Positions 8,574 through 19,695 are shown, numbered from the stretch's first letter. The stretch is DNA of 51,339 nucleotides from Pirellulales bacterium (GCA_016935315.1 JAFGRD010000109.1:1-51339), one strand, 5' to 3'. Notes: a model not told the origin generated them from the letters alone. Translations and numbers: made by a program.

Positions 8574-9548
8574 GTGGTCGATGAAGCGAAGTGGAAACGC
8601 GGGCTGCTCGCCTCGAATTTGCCGTTGGAGTCCGAGGCCGCGCGGTTGTTGGCGACGCGCGGATTCACGGTCGAGTCGGATTTCCAGTTCCCTTCGCCTG
8701 ATCCTGCCGCGGCGGGCGATCTTTCGGTCGCCCTCCATGCTCGGGCATGGACGCCTTCTTCCCAGGCGCGGCGTCCGACTGCGGCGCTGGAGTTGCTGAT
8801 CGAGTGCCGGCACCGGCCTCCAGACGCCCACTGGCTTTGTCTGCCCGATCTGAATCCGCCGGACGCCGCTTCGGCCTCCCAAGGTTGCTCCATCCGGCTG
8901 TTCGACGAGTTTTCGCTGTACGCGGCCGAGTCGAAGGCTGCGGCGGAGTTCGACGTGGGGATGCCGATCTGCCACAAGGGGCTTGAGATCGACGCGGCCG
9001 ACGGCGGCGTGGCGGCCGCGCCGCTGACGTCGGCTTTGGAGTTGCTGCAATCCGCGTTGCCTCGGTTGCTCAGCGAAAGCATCCGCTTCCAGCTTGCCGC
9101 CGGGGTGAAGCGAAGCGTGCCGTTTCTGCTCTGCCCGGTGCTGGTGACCACCGCCCGGCTGCTGGTAGCCGACCAGCACCTCGGCGAAAAGGACGTGTGC
9201 CAGGCGTCGCGGCTGGACGATTTGGCCGACGAAGTGCCCTACGTCGTGATGATTTCCGACTGTGGCCCTGGTTTTCAGGCCCAGTGCAGGCGGGAATTCC
9301 ACGAGTTGGAGCCCTTGGCCCGAAGCGAAGAGTTCACTCTGATCGAAGACCGCCGCGCCCGGCACTTCAAGGCGGAAAAGAAGCTTCCCTACAGCATGGT
9401 CGAATCGCTGATGGCCGCCGAGCGGCACTGGCTCCGGCGGCTGTTCACGCGGAGCATCCTCTGCACGAAGTCGCGGTTGCCGTCGCTGATCGACGCATTG
9501 AAGCAGACGGCGGAGAAGGCGATGCAGTCGCCGACGGAGCTTCCGTGA
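8574..9548 (+). CDS. Orphan cytoplasmic protein, possible PD-(D/E)XK-like fold
   Basis: 324 aa, GTG start at 8574. No family recognised. Residues 20-85 read like the core of a restriction-endonuclease-like fold: SEAARLLATRGFTVESDFQF, then AGDLSVALHA and LELLIECRHRPP, where an acidic residue on one strand and an E-x-R/K on the next would supply the metal site. The third residue is Arg where Lys is usual, so activity is doubtful. The rest has a hydrophobic strand (VPFLLCPVLVTTARLLVA) and a helical C-terminus. No signal peptide. No methylase or helicase is near, so it is not part of a visible restriction system. Function unassigned. Confidence 0.6.
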   Translation: MVDEAKWKRGLLASNLPLESEAARLLATRGFTVESDFQFPSPDPAAAGDLSVALHARAWTPSSQARRPTAALELLIECRHRPPDAHWLCLPDLNPPDAASASQGCSIRLFDEFSLYAAESKAAAEFDVGMPICHKGLEIDAADGGVAAAPLTSALELLQSALPRLLSESIRFQLAAGVKRSVPFLLCPVLVTTARLLVADQHLGEKDVCQASRLDDLADEVPYVVMISDCGPGFQAQCRREFHELEPLARSEEFTLIEDRRARHFKAEKKLPYSMVESLMAAERHWLRRLFTRSILCTKSRLPSLIDALKQTAEKAMQSPTELP

Positions 9549-9660
9549 AGCAGCAGGACTCTTGCGGGACGGCGCGTTGCCGGTCTTCCTGTGCTTTGGT
9601 CGGGGGGCGAAGCCGTCGGCGCAAAGGGCGAACGGACCGCGCACGTCGGCTCAACCTGGC

Positions 9661-10022
9661 GATCTCCTCCGCCCTTGTAGTAGGCCGCCTTGTACCATTC
9701 GTCCTCGCTGGGCAGCCACACCCGCGCATCCGCCTTCCGAGAAATGCTCGCCCCACGCGACATGTCGTAGGCGTCGTCTTCGGTGGTGGTCGGACCCTGG
9801 GCAGCGCGGCGCTGGCCGTTGTGCAGCCAGTTGGCGAATCGCAGCGCGTCGTACCAGCCGACATAGTCTACCGGGCGGTTGCCTCGCTGCGGGAGCACCT
9901 CATACCGGTAGCTGCCGGGCAAGCCGCTGCGGGTGATGCCCAATATTGTTGAAGCCGCCAGCCATGTCGGCGTCGTACAGGTCGTCGGCCGCCACGGCTT
10001 TGAGAAACTCGCCAGGGAGCCA
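9661..10022 (-). pseudogene. Decayed SUMF1-domain gene fragment
   Basis: Translation gives SUMF1 pieces in two frames: GEFLKAVAADDLYDADMAGG and FNNIG in one, then ITRSGLPGSYRYEV, RPVDYVGWYDALRFANWLHN and VWLPSEDEWYKAAYYKGGG in another. The switch falls at a run of three Gs in gene sense (about 9939-9941), consistent with a 1-nt insertion. The signal peptide and start are missing upstream and homology stops after YKGGG. Order and motifs match the intact-looking protein at 1-501. The rest of the 9549-10165 gap holds nothing else I can recognise. Confidence 0.75.
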
Positions 10023-10165
10023 ATTGTGGGGGCAAACAGTGGAGAGGAAATCCGGAGACCCCGGCCTCTACGAGACCTTGGGTGGGGTGCGGGGAATTGA
10101 GTGGGGGAGTGAAAAAGTTGCGGGAAGGACGCCGGCCGCGGGAAGGGCCCGACGCCCAGACTCTT

Positions 10166-11152
10166 CTACCTTTCCCTCGTTCGACTCGGGGTCTCCGGAA
10201 ATGTGCGCTGTTGAAACTGGGGGTCGTTGACGTCGCGGCTGGGGAACAGTCCGAAGCGATGGCTTTGTAGTGCTACGACGATCAGCCTGTGTTGGTTCGC
10301 GAAATCGATCAGCTCGGGCTGATCGAGGATGATGGTGCGGCCGGCCTCGACAGCCAGCACGCGGCCGCCGGCCTCGACCATGGTTTCCAGGGTGCCGCGG
10401 CCGATGGTGGGCACGTCGAATCGCATGTCCTGCTGCGGCTTGGCCACCTTGACGATGGTGAACCCGCCCGTCGGGCAAAGCGCGCCCGCGCGGCGAATGC
10501 ACTCGTCGGTCCCCTCGATTGCCTCCAAGGCCATCACGGCCCGATCCTTCACAGCCACGCTCTGTCCGATGTCGAGCCGGCCCAACTCCTTGGCGATTTC
10601 CCAGCCGAACTCGATGTCGAGATCCTGTCGGGCCGAGGGGCCGCAGCAGGTCAATTGTCCCTGGCCGATCAACAGATCGGGGGCGTAGTCGGTGGCCGGG
10701 CCGAAGCGGATTCCTTCCGAGGCGAACTCGTCGACCACGGCCTTCAGCAGCGTATCGTCCTTGAGGTCTTTTCGCCGGGCCAGGAAGTGCGGGGTGAACA
10801 TGCGGATCGTTCGCAGATCGGGCAGGTGGCTCAGCCAGCCGCCGGGCCGAAACAGGACCACCTTGCGGATCTTGCCGGCCATGGTGGCCTCGGTCACGCC
10901 GTGATGCTTGAAGTAGCGGATGGCCCGGCCGAACTTGGCCAGGCCGCTGAAGCGGAAGTCGTCGCACAGCTCGGCCAGCCCGGGATCGGCGTGGCCGGTC
11001 ACGCCCAGACAGTAGACTGCGTGGCCCGCGCGCCGCATGGCCGCAGCGACGACCAGAGGGTATCGCCCCCAGCCGGCGATCAGGCCCACGCGGCGCGGCC
11101 CGTCGCGGTGGGTGGCGTCCCTGCGAGTGATTTGTCGGGCAGGTCCCCCCAC
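10166..11152 (-). CDS. lpxI: LpxI, UDP-2,3-diacylglucosamine pyrophosphatase (DUF1009)
   Basis: 328 aa from GTG at 11152, with GGAGAGGA upstream. Cleaves UDP-2,3-diacylglucosamine to lipid X and UMP in lipid A synthesis; LpxI is the alternative to LpxH. Family features: VGLIAGWGRYPLVVAAAMR at the N-terminus, RHHGVTEATMAGKI-like segment (FKHHGVTEATMAGKIRK, about residue 92), and the C-terminal MRFDVPTIGRGTLETM and AGGRVLAVEAGRTIILD stretch. It lies 18 nt after lpxD on the same strand, so the two lipid A genes probably form an operon. The first about 20 residues (GPARQITRRDATHRDG) are not conserved-looking; a later start is possible. Confidence 0.9.
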   Translation of the reverse strand: MGGPARQITRRDATHRDGPRRVGLIAGWGRYPLVVAAAMRRAGHAVYCLGVTGHADPGLAELCDDFRFSGLAKFGRAIRYFKHHGVTEATMAGKIRKVVLFRPGGWLSHLPDLRTIRMFTPHFLARRKDLKDDTLLKAVVDEFASEGIRFGPATDYAPDLLIGQGQLTCCGPSARQDLDIEFGWEIAKELGRLDIGQSVAVKDRAVMALEAIEGTDECIRRAGALCPTGGFTIVKVAKPQQDMRFDVPTIGRGTLETMVEAGGRVLAVEAGRTIILDQPELIDFANQHRLIVVALQSHRFGLFPSRDVNDPQFQQRTFPETPSRTRER

Positions 11153-11170
11153 GTGAGCGTCCTCTCCGTG

Positions 11171-12256
11171 CTACGCCACGGCGCGGCACTGCTTTGAGTT
11201 CTCCGATGTCGAGCCGTCGTTGCGCGCCGCCGACTCTTGCGCCAGTTTGTCGACGGCCGCTTGCAGCCGTTTCATCTGGCGTCGCATCTCGGGCAGTTTC
11301 GAGAGGGCGGCTTGTTTGATTTTCTGTTCGCGTTCGGGGGTGGCGGGGATGCCGATCATACGGTTCCCGGCGGGCACGTCGTTGCTCACCCCGGCCATGG
11401 CGCCCAGCACGGCGCCGTTGCCGATATGGACGTGGTCGCGCACACCCACCTGGCCGGCCATCACCACGTAATCGCCGGTGGTCGTGCTGCCGGCAATGCC
11501 CACCTGTGAGCAGAGCATGTTATGGCGCCCGATGCAGCAGTTGTGGGCGACCATCACCAGGTCGTCAATCTTGGTCCCCTCGCCGATCGACGTGGGGCCG
11601 TAGGTGCCGCGGTCGACCGTGCTGCCGGCGCCGATTTCGACGTCCGGTCCCAGCACGACGTTGCCCAGTTGGGGCGAAAGCTCGTGATGCCCTTCGACAA
11701 ACGCGTAGCCGAACCCGTAGGCCCCCAGCACGGCGCCCGCGTGAATCACGCAGCGAGGCCCCACCACTGTGTCTTCGTAGAGCACGGCGTTGGGGAAGAT
11801 GGTCACGTCCGGGCCGATCTGGCAGCCAGCCATAATGTGAACCCCCCCATGGATCGTCGTCCGCTCGCCAATCACGACGTCGTCGCCGACGGTGACCGTG
11901 GGGTGGATGTCGACATCTTCGGCCAGTCGGGCCAAGGGGCTGACGACCGCCAGCGGGCTGACGCCGATGCGGCGGTTCCTCCGCGGCGGTCGGAAATGGG
12001 TCACCACCATCGCGAACGCCTGATGGACGTCCTCGACCTGGACGACGGACAGTTCGCCGGGCGAAGAACCCCTGGCAACGATGGCAGCGGCGGCCCGGCA
12101 CTCGGCCAGATCGCGATTCTTCGCCTCGCCGTCGATCAGCGTGATCTCGCCCGGTCCGGCGATGCATAGCGGTGCGGCGCCGTGGATCAACAGTTTGCCG
12201 TCGCCTACCAGGCGTCCAGCGACCAGGGCGGCAAGCTCCGCCAGAGTAGCCTGCAT
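11171..12256 (-). CDS. lpxD: LpxD, UDP-3-O-acylglucosamine N-acyltransferase
   Basis: 361 aa. Adds the second acyl chain in lipid A synthesis. The N-terminal uridine-binding domain (residues 1-100) precedes a left-handed beta-helix of hexapeptide repeats (about 100-300: IHPTVTVGDDVVIGERTTIH, GAGSTVDRGTYGPTSIG). The probable catalytic His is in VMVAHNCCIGRHN. The tail (KIKQAALSKLPEMRRQMKRL) is a coiled-coil helix as expected for the trimer. AAGGA lies 9 nt before the ATG. First gene of a probable lpxD-lpxI pair, 155 nt downstream of rseP. Together these genes support a Gram-negative outer membrane. Confidence 0.95.
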   Translation of the reverse strand: MQATLAELAALVAGRLVGDGKLLIHGAAPLCIAGPGEITLIDGEAKNRDLAECRAAAAIVARGSSPGELSVVQVEDVHQAFAMVVTHFRPPRRNRRIGVSPLAVVSPLARLAEDVDIHPTVTVGDDVVIGERTTIHGGVHIMAGCQIGPDVTIFPNAVLYEDTVVGPRCVIHAGAVLGAYGFGYAFVEGHHELSPQLGNVVLGPDVEIGAGSTVDRGTYGPTSIGEGTKIDDLVMVAHNCCIGRHNMLCSQVGIAGSTTTGDYVVMAGQVGVRDHVHIGNGAVLGAMAGVSNDVPAGNRMIGIPATPEREQKIKQAALSKLPEMRRQMKRLQAAVDKLAQESAARNDGSTSENSKQCRAVA

Positions 12257-12411
12257 GATTCGGATTCCTTTCCGTCAACGGCCGTCAGTGGCAGCCCCTG
12301 GATGGGGGGGCAAGAAGTGCGAGTGGCACAATTTACCGAAATCAGGGCTATCCGGCAAGAGCAGATCGCATCGGACGAATCCTCTAATCCTCTCTCCCTC
12401 TTCTGACGCTC

Positions 12412-14577
12412 CTAGCGCGAGATCAACCGCATCACGTCCAGGCCGATCACCCAGACCATCAGGCCCAGGATGAAAACCAACCCGATATAGGTTAGTACGA
12501 TCTGCACCCGTTCGTCGGCCGGCTTGCGGCGGATCCCCTCCCACGCCAACAGGATCATGTGCCCGCCGTCCAGCAGCGGGATCGGCAGGAAGTTGATCAC
12601 CGCCAGGTTGGCGTTGAGCAGGGTCAGAAAGATCAGCAGATCGGAAGTGCTCTGTTCGGCGGCCCTCTTGGCCACCTGGAAAATCGAAATCGGGCCGCCC
12701 AGCGCTTTCGGCGAGATTTGGGTGCCGAGCTTCTGGAGGAAGCGATAGACCACCAGCGTCGAGTGGATCGTCTCGTCGGCCCCCAGCCGGAAGGCCTCGC
12801 CGACGGTGTCGGCCTTTTCCTGGAAGGTCAACGGTTCGAGGAAGAAGCCGCGATCCGGGTTGAACCAGTCTTCGCCGACCACGGTCGGCTGCAGGGTGGC
12901 CGACAGCGTCTTGTCCTGTCGCCGCCACTGAAGTTCCACTTGCGTACCGCGCAGTACCCGCTGCAAGGCGAACACGAACGCCGGCCAGTTGCGGTGTTCT
13001 TCGTTGAACTCCACCGTCTTGATGGCTTGCTCGAGCTTCCGTTCATCCTCGGTTTGTTGCTCCGGCGGTGTGAGCTTCGCCGAGAGGATCTCGTCGCCGG
13101 GGCGCAAACCGGCCTCGGCCGCCGGGCTGCCGTCGATGACTGCCAGCACGCGATTGAGCACCGGGTAGGCGATTCCCAACGCGGGGACGGTCGTGGGGTT
13201 GTTGTCGTCCACGGGCGTTTCGTACCAGTCGGCCTGCCGCAGCATGACCACGATATCGAGTGGCTCTTGTTCCGACTCGCGGCTGACGGTCAGCGTGACC
13301 GTCTCGCCTGCGCGCCGACGGAGACGATCGGGCAGCGTCATGGGATCGCCGGGCTGCTGGCCATCGATCTCGGTGATCAGATCGCCCGGCAGGAGGCCCG
13401 CCGCCTCGGCCGGCGAACCACCCTGCACCGCGCTGATCTCCCCCATTGCCATCACCAGACCCAACCGCCGCATCCGCGCGGCGGCCACGTCGATGGTGAG
13501 CCTTTGCGGCTCGCCGGGCGACGTTTCCGTCGGCGGGCCCTTGCTCATCGGGCGCTCGATGGTCACCCGCAACGACGTCTGCGGGTGCAGCGCCAAATAG
13601 GCATGCAACTCGGCGTGGCTGGCGACCGGCTGACCGTCGATCTCGATGATCTTGTCGCCGGGGCGGAATCCCCCTTGGCACTCGGCCGCGGGCGAGCCAG
13701 GCCGGGCTACCAGGTTCGGCTTCGCCTCTGAGAGCGTGGTGGTCGAGGAACTGAAGATGCCGATCATCGGCAACTGTCCGCTGCTGTCGGGCGTCACGGT
13801 GAACGTCAGCGGGTCCTTCACGCCGGGCCGTTGCACCGTGATCGGCAGCCCCGCCTCGAGGTTGTCGCCCAACGAGATGGCCTCGCGCATATCGCGGAAC
13901 TTCTCGATCTTCCGGCCGGCGATTTCGATGATTCGGTCGCCGGGAATGAGTCCTTCCTGCCAGGCGGCTTCGCCGGGCATCACGCCGCCGACAACGCACC
14001 GGGTGCGGGTCACGCCCATCTCGAAGGCGATCACCGCGCAGACGTAGGCAAACACCAGGTTCATGATCACGCCCGCCGAGATGATGGCCATCCGCCGGGG
14101 AACGCTCTGGGCCAGGTAGCTGCGCGGATCGAACAGGGCTCGTTCCGCCGCCTCGAGATCGATCGCCACGCTTCTCGCGTGCGTGTGCGCGCCTGCGTCA
14201 TGCGGTCTGTCGCCGTCAGCCGGTTTCTCAGCGGCTTCTGCCGCAGTCGTCTGCTCGATGGTGGCCGGCTCGCCTTCGGCCAGCTTGGCGCGATCGATCT
14301 CGGCCTTCAGGCGGGCGGGGTTGTCCTCCTGGCCGAGCATCTTCACGTATCCGCCGAATGGGATGATGCCCAGCCCGTATTCCGTTTCACCCCAGGTGAA
14401 CTTGAAGAACTTCAACCCGGCTACGTCGAACCCGATGTAGAACTTCTCGCACTTCACGCCGCACCACTTGGCCACAGTGAAGTGGCCCAATTCGTGGACG
14501 AAGATGGCCAGCCCCAATCCGACGGCGACCTTCAACACGGCAATCCAGAGGGCGGGATCGCTCCACGCCAACGCCAT
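12412..14577 (-). CDS. rseP: RseP-type site-2 protease with four PDZ-like domains
   Basis: 721 aa from the ATG at 14577, against about 450 for typical RseP. Intramembrane zinc protease: HELGH in the first membrane helix (about residue 27), FGGYVKMLGQED after it, and NFLPIPLLDGGH (about residue 667) with the third ligand. Between them are four PDZ-like segments, each with a G-D core: WQEGLIPGDRIIEIAG, GGFRPGDKIIEIDGQPV, EAAGLLPGDLITEIDG and EAGLRPGDEILSAKL. Stop of dxr and this ATG overlap as TGATG, so translation is likely coupled. A TTG at 14592 with AGGAGG 7-8 nt upstream is an alternative start. Possible substrate: an anti-sigma factor; none is adjacent. Confidence 0.9.
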   Translation of the reverse strand: MALAWSDPALWIAVLKVAVGLGLAIFVHELGHFTVAKWCGVKCEKFYIGFDVAGLKFFKFTWGETEYGLGIIPFGGYVKMLGQEDNPARLKAEIDRAKLAEGEPATIEQTTAAEAAEKPADGDRPHDAGAHTHARSVAIDLEAAERALFDPRSYLAQSVPRRMAIISAGVIMNLVFAYVCAVIAFEMGVTRTRCVVGGVMPGEAAWQEGLIPGDRIIEIAGRKIEKFRDMREAISLGDNLEAGLPITVQRPGVKDPLTFTVTPDSSGQLPMIGIFSSSTTTLSEAKPNLVARPGSPAAECQGGFRPGDKIIEIDGQPVASHAELHAYLALHPQTSLRVTIERPMSKGPPTETSPGEPQRLTIDVAAARMRRLGLVMAMGEISAVQGGSPAEAAGLLPGDLITEIDGQQPGDPMTLPDRLRRRAGETVTLTVSRESEQEPLDIVVMLRQADWYETPVDDNNPTTVPALGIAYPVLNRVLAVIDGSPAAEAGLRPGDEILSAKLTPPEQQTEDERKLEQAIKTVEFNEEHRNWPAFVFALQRVLRGTQVELQWRRQDKTLSATLQPTVVGEDWFNPDRGFFLEPLTFQEKADTVGEAFRLGADETIHSTLVVYRFLQKLGTQISPKALGGPISIFQVAKRAAEQSTSDLLIFLTLLNANLAVINFLPIPLLDGGHMILLAWEGIRRKPADERVQIVLTYIGLVFILGLMVWVIGLDVMRLISR

Positions 14578-15740
14578 CAAGCACAAACCCAACGCAATAC
14601 CTCCTGACGAGCCCAACCGTCCAACGCGAGGACCTGTTCCAGTGTGGGGTTAGGATCGAAGTTGTGTTCGTCCAAAACGCTTTTACAGGCCGGCACGATT
14701 TCGTGGAAGCCCAGCCGCCGGTCGAGAAACGCCGCCACGGCCGCCTCGTTGGCCCCGTTGAGAACCGCCCCGGCCGTTCCTCCCGCTCGCGCTACCTCCA
14801 GCCCCAGCCGCAGCGCCCCGAACCGCTCGAAGTCGGGCGGTTCGAACTGCAACTGCATCGCCTGGTCCCAATCGAGCTTCTCCGCCACGCCCGGACACCG
14901 CTTCGGAAACGTCAAGGCGTATTGGATCGGCAGCTTCATGTCGGGCGGGCTGAGCTGCGCGATAACCGACCCGTCTTGAAACTCTACCATGGAATGGACG
15001 ATCGACTGCGGGTGGATGACCACCCCGATCTGGTCTGGGGAGAGATCGAACAGCCATCGGGCCTCGATGATCTCCAGCGCCTTGTTCATCATCGTGGCCG
15101 AATCGATGGTGATCTTCGGCCCCATGTCCCAGGTAGGATGGTCCAGTGCATCGGCGACGGACACTTGGGCCAGTTGCTCGGCCGTGTAGGTGCGAAACGG
15201 GCCGCCGCTGGCCGTCAGCACCACCCGCCGCACCTCGTCGCGACGGCCCGCCTGCATCGCCTGAAACACCGCGCTGTGCTCGCTGTCCACAGGCAGCAAG
15301 CGAGCCCCCCGCTGCTCGGCCAGCCGGGTGACCAGGGGCCCGGCGACCACCAGCGTTTCCTTGTTGGCCAACGCGACGGTCTTGCCGGCCTGCAGCGAGG
15401 CCCAAGTACCCCGCAGGCCCGCGCTTCCGACGATTGCCGAAACCACCACGTCGATCTCGGTGTCGGACACCGCCTGGGCCAACGCCTCATGGCCGACCAG
15501 CAGTTCCACGCCCTTAGGCAGCGACGACCAGTCGTGGCTCTTGGCTGCAGCAGGGTCCGTAACCACAATTTGGCGGGGCCCTGCGGACCTGGTCTGTTGT
15601 TCGAGCAGGTCCGTATTGCCGTGGGCCGAGAGCACGACCGCCCGCAGACTCCCGCGGGAAGCCGCGATGACCTCCAGCGTGCTCCGGCCGATACTCCCGG
15701 TAGACCCCAGCACGGCAACGTTGGTGACAGGGTCGGTCAT
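14577..15740 (-). CDS. dxr: 1-deoxy-D-xylulose 5-phosphate reductoisomerase
   Basis: 387 aa, the usual length. Converts DXP to MEP with NADPH, the committed step of non-mevalonate isoprenoid synthesis. The NADPH motif VLGSTGSIGRSTLEVI opens the protein; LANKETLVVAG, LLPVDSEHSA, TASGGPFR and the metal/substrate site DMGPKITIDSATMMNK follow. The ATG at 15740 sits just before the Rossmann strand, so the longer in-frame upstream extension is rejected. It overlaps rseP by one base (TGATG). dxr next to rseP is a widespread gene order in bacteria, which supports both calls. Confidence 0.97.
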   Translation of the reverse strand: MTDPVTNVAVLGSTGSIGRSTLEVIAASRGSLRAVVLSAHGNTDLLEQQTRSAGPRQIVVTDPAAAKSHDWSSLPKGVELLVGHEALAQAVSDTEIDVVVSAIVGSAGLRGTWASLQAGKTVALANKETLVVAGPLVTRLAEQRGARLLPVDSEHSAVFQAMQAGRRDEVRRVVLTASGGPFRTYTAEQLAQVSVADALDHPTWDMGPKITIDSATMMNKALEIIEARWLFDLSPDQIGVVIHPQSIVHSMVEFQDGSVIAQLSPPDMKLPIQYALTFPKRCPGVAEKLDWDQAMQLQFEPPDFERFGALRLGLEVARAGGTAGAVLNGANEAAVAAFLDRRLGFHEIVPACKSVLDEHNFDPNPTLEQVLALDGWARQEVLRWVCA

Positions 15741-15972
15741 GGAGAATGGCGGAGTTGGAAGGATCTGGCGGTTCGAGACAAGGATAGCATAGCGCCGGAC
15801 ACCACCCGGGGTGGTGCTTGGTAACTCCCGCGAGGGGAAATAATGCCACAACATTATTTTAGACGCGGGCCCGTTGCCCGGCAACCCGATTCAGGCCCGT
15901 CGCGTCCGCACCGGAGGAACCCTATGCGTCTGCTCGGTGTTGGAGGAAGAATCACGGGATTGCAGCCAAAGG

Positions 15973-16066
15973 GTAGCTGAAATCGCACGACTTCAGATTC
16001 GGGAGCTTTCAGGAGCACAACAACCTGCAGTTCTTGCGAAAGCTGAATTCTCGCGAATCCAGCTAC
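15973..16066. repeat. R2 element, copy a
   Basis: 94-bp unit bounded by inverted repeats of 24 bp: left end GTAGCTGAAATCGCACGAC then TTCAG; right end CTGAATTCTCGCGAATCC then AGCTAC; 19 of 24 positions match as an inverted repeat. It lies in the 401-bp gap between divergent dxr and ftsH. No promoter was clearly read in the rest of that gap. Confidence 0.75.
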
Positions 16067-16141
16067 AAGTTGTCCCAGCCCCCATTTCCTGAACGTGGTA
16101 TCATTGTGAATAATTTGTTGTCGCGAGCAAGGAATCCGTCC

Positions 16142-18213
<2,072 letters not shown>

Positions 18214-18214
<1 letters not shown>

Positions 18215-18284
18215 CAGCCCGTGGGCTGCAGAAGCGCAATCAGTGCAGAAGCACGGTCAGTGCATCAGTGCGGAAACGCCGTCA
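18214..18284 (+). terminator. Hairpin and degenerate tandem repeat after ftsH
   Basis: GCAGCCC-GT-GGGCTGC (18214-18229) forms a tight stem immediately at the ftsH stop, but no T-run follows. It is followed to 18284 by a degenerate tandem of about 17-18 bp units (GCAGAAGCGCAATCAGT, GCAGAAGCACGGTCAGT, then shorter forms). The hairpin could end ftsH transcription; the tandem has no known role. Confidence 0.35.
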
Positions 18285-18380
18285 GAACCAGCCGGCGCCG
18301 GGCGTAGGCAACAGCAGCACCGCCAGGACTGCCCCGACCGCATAGGCTAGCATCAACTCGAGCCACTGGATTATGCTCAT
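18282..18380 (-). CDS. Possible 32-aa single-pass membrane peptide
   Basis: A short open frame, ATG at 18380, reading MSIIQWLELMLAYAVGAV then LAVLLLPTPGAGWF and a TGA stop. It would be one membrane helix with a short polar start. It lies alone in the 270-bp gap between ftsH and the DUF6807 gene and shares the DUF6807 strand. No strong ribosome binding site was seen, and chance is possible at this length. Confidence 0.3.
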   Translation of the reverse strand: MSIIQWLELMLAYAVGAVLAVLLLPTPGAGWF

Positions 18381-18484
18381 ATCCAAACATAGCTTGCCGG
18401 CGGAGTCGCCAGGGATAGCCCCATTCTCACTGCGCGAAAATCACGCCAGTCTCCGACCACCGCGAAGACCGGGATAGACCCCGC

Positions 18485-19456
18485 TCAGGTTGCCGCGATC
18501 CACGACTTGTAGATCCCGTCGAGGCCCGCGTCCTTGGGATCGCTTGCGTGCAGCACCACGCGGTAGCGGAGCGTGACCGACTCGCCGGCGGGAAGCCGCC
18601 AGGGCTTTTCGAGGAAGTTCATTGGCGTCGGGGAGATGAAGCCGTAGTCGCGGGTGAACCAGGGACAAGGGGACCAGGGGTTTTCAGGATGGTCCAGGAT
18701 GGCGATGCCTTCGACCACGTTGCCCGGCACGTTCTGCCGCTTGCCGTGATAGCCGCACCAAGCGGCCGGCTTGCCGAACGTGGCCTGCTCGCCCGAGAGA
18801 CCCTCGCTGTTGACCAGCGCGCCGCCACCCCAGGGCGTGATGTCGCCGGCGGCACGGATAGAAAACAAGGAGTGATTGGTGCGGGTGACCGTCACCTCTT
18901 CAACGGCGACCCACTTCAGTTGCCAATCGATCAGACGCAGCCGCGGCCCCGACACGGCCACGGTGATCTTCCGCTCGTCCCGGCAGATGACCGGCCCGTC
19001 GGGCTGCTTCCAGACGCACCGGTCGAGGATTTCGGCCGATTCAGGCGTGACCTCGCCCAGCCGTGGACCCCGAGAGAGGATCTGTCCGGCTGCCAGGTTG
19101 TCCTGCCAGTAGTTGCCCCCGTTGACACGGTCGCAGGCGAACAGCAGCGAGCGGTGGTGGGGATAGGGAAGCGACGTCTCGGTCGTCAGCGACAAACCGG
19201 AAATGGGGCCTGTGACCGGATACATGTAGGGGTACTTCTGCGATTGGTGCGCGCGATAGCTCGTCAGAAGGCGATTGCCCCAGCGGACCCAAATATGCGG
19301 ATTGCCCGGCTCGACCTGATAAGCGGTCAGCTTTTCGGCGCCCGGCACGGGCCTCGGCTGGGTACCCGCAGGGGAGGCGGCCCAAAGAGCGCCGGCCGGC
19401 GCGGCGGCGGCCAGGGACAGTCTCAGGAAGTCACGTCGAGGGAGGCTGCAAGGCAT
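18485..19456 (-). CDS. Tat-exported DUF6807/PmoA-family protein
   Basis: 323 aa. The N-terminus PRRDFLRLSLAAAAPAGAL is a twin-arginine signal. The mature part contains the block SQKYPYMYPVTGPISGLSLT, then PYPHHRSLLFACDRVNGGNYW, and later FGKPAAWCGYHGKRQN, EGIAILDHPENPWSP and WFTRDYGFISPTPMNF, typical of the DUF6807 group often labelled PmoA in planctomycete and Verrucomicrobia genomes. Several conserved His/Asp suggest a carbohydrate- or metal-related enzyme, but the activity is not established. Periplasmic. It is transcribed divergently from the TetR-RND operon, with 291 bp between. Confidence 0.85.
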   Translation of the reverse strand: MPCSLPRRDFLRLSLAAAAPAGALWAASPAGTQPRPVPGAEKLTAYQVEPGNPHIWVRWGNRLLTSYRAHQSQKYPYMYPVTGPISGLSLTTETSLPYPHHRSLLFACDRVNGGNYWQDNLAAGQILSRGPRLGEVTPESAEILDRCVWKQPDGPVICRDERKITVAVSGPRLRLIDWQLKWVAVEEVTVTRTNHSLFSIRAAGDITPWGGGALVNSEGLSGEQATFGKPAAWCGYHGKRQNVPGNVVEGIAILDHPENPWSPCPWFTRDYGFISPTPMNFLEKPWRLPAGESVTLRYRVVLHASDPKDAGLDGIYKSWIAAT

Positions 19457-19603
19457 GGCTCCGGCTCCGGGTTGCAGGGCACAGTAGAATCAGCAGTGAT
19501 CGGGGGCGACGCCGCCCACAGCGAATCGGACCGCGGGCGCTCACTTCCGCGCAAGCCAGTAGAAGTGCTCGGACCGTGCATGTCAAACGACCGAGAACGA
19601 ATT

Positions 19604-19637
19604 CACGAGGATTTTGGGGGCTGCCCCAGTTTTCGTG
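19604..19637. terminator. Stem-loop upstream of the TetR promoter
   Basis: CACGA at 19604-19608 pairs with TCGTG at 19633-19637 and an inner TGGGG pairs with CCCCA. It lies between the divergent DUF6807 gene and the TetR promoter. It could insulate the promoter or be a leader of unknown use. There is no T-run. Confidence 0.25.
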
Positions 19638-19666
19638 TCAGCCGAAGAGTTCAGAGGATTCTGGCC

Positions 19667-19695
19667 TTGACCCGCGTTCTGCGAGGACATACAAT
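19667..19695 (+). promoter_or_regulatory. Sigma-70-type promoter of the TetR-RND operon
   Basis: TTGACC at 19667-19672 and TACAAT at 19690-19695, separated by exactly 17 bp. The -10 box touches the palindromic operator at 19696-19723, so the predicted start of transcription lies inside the operator. Confidence 0.7.
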
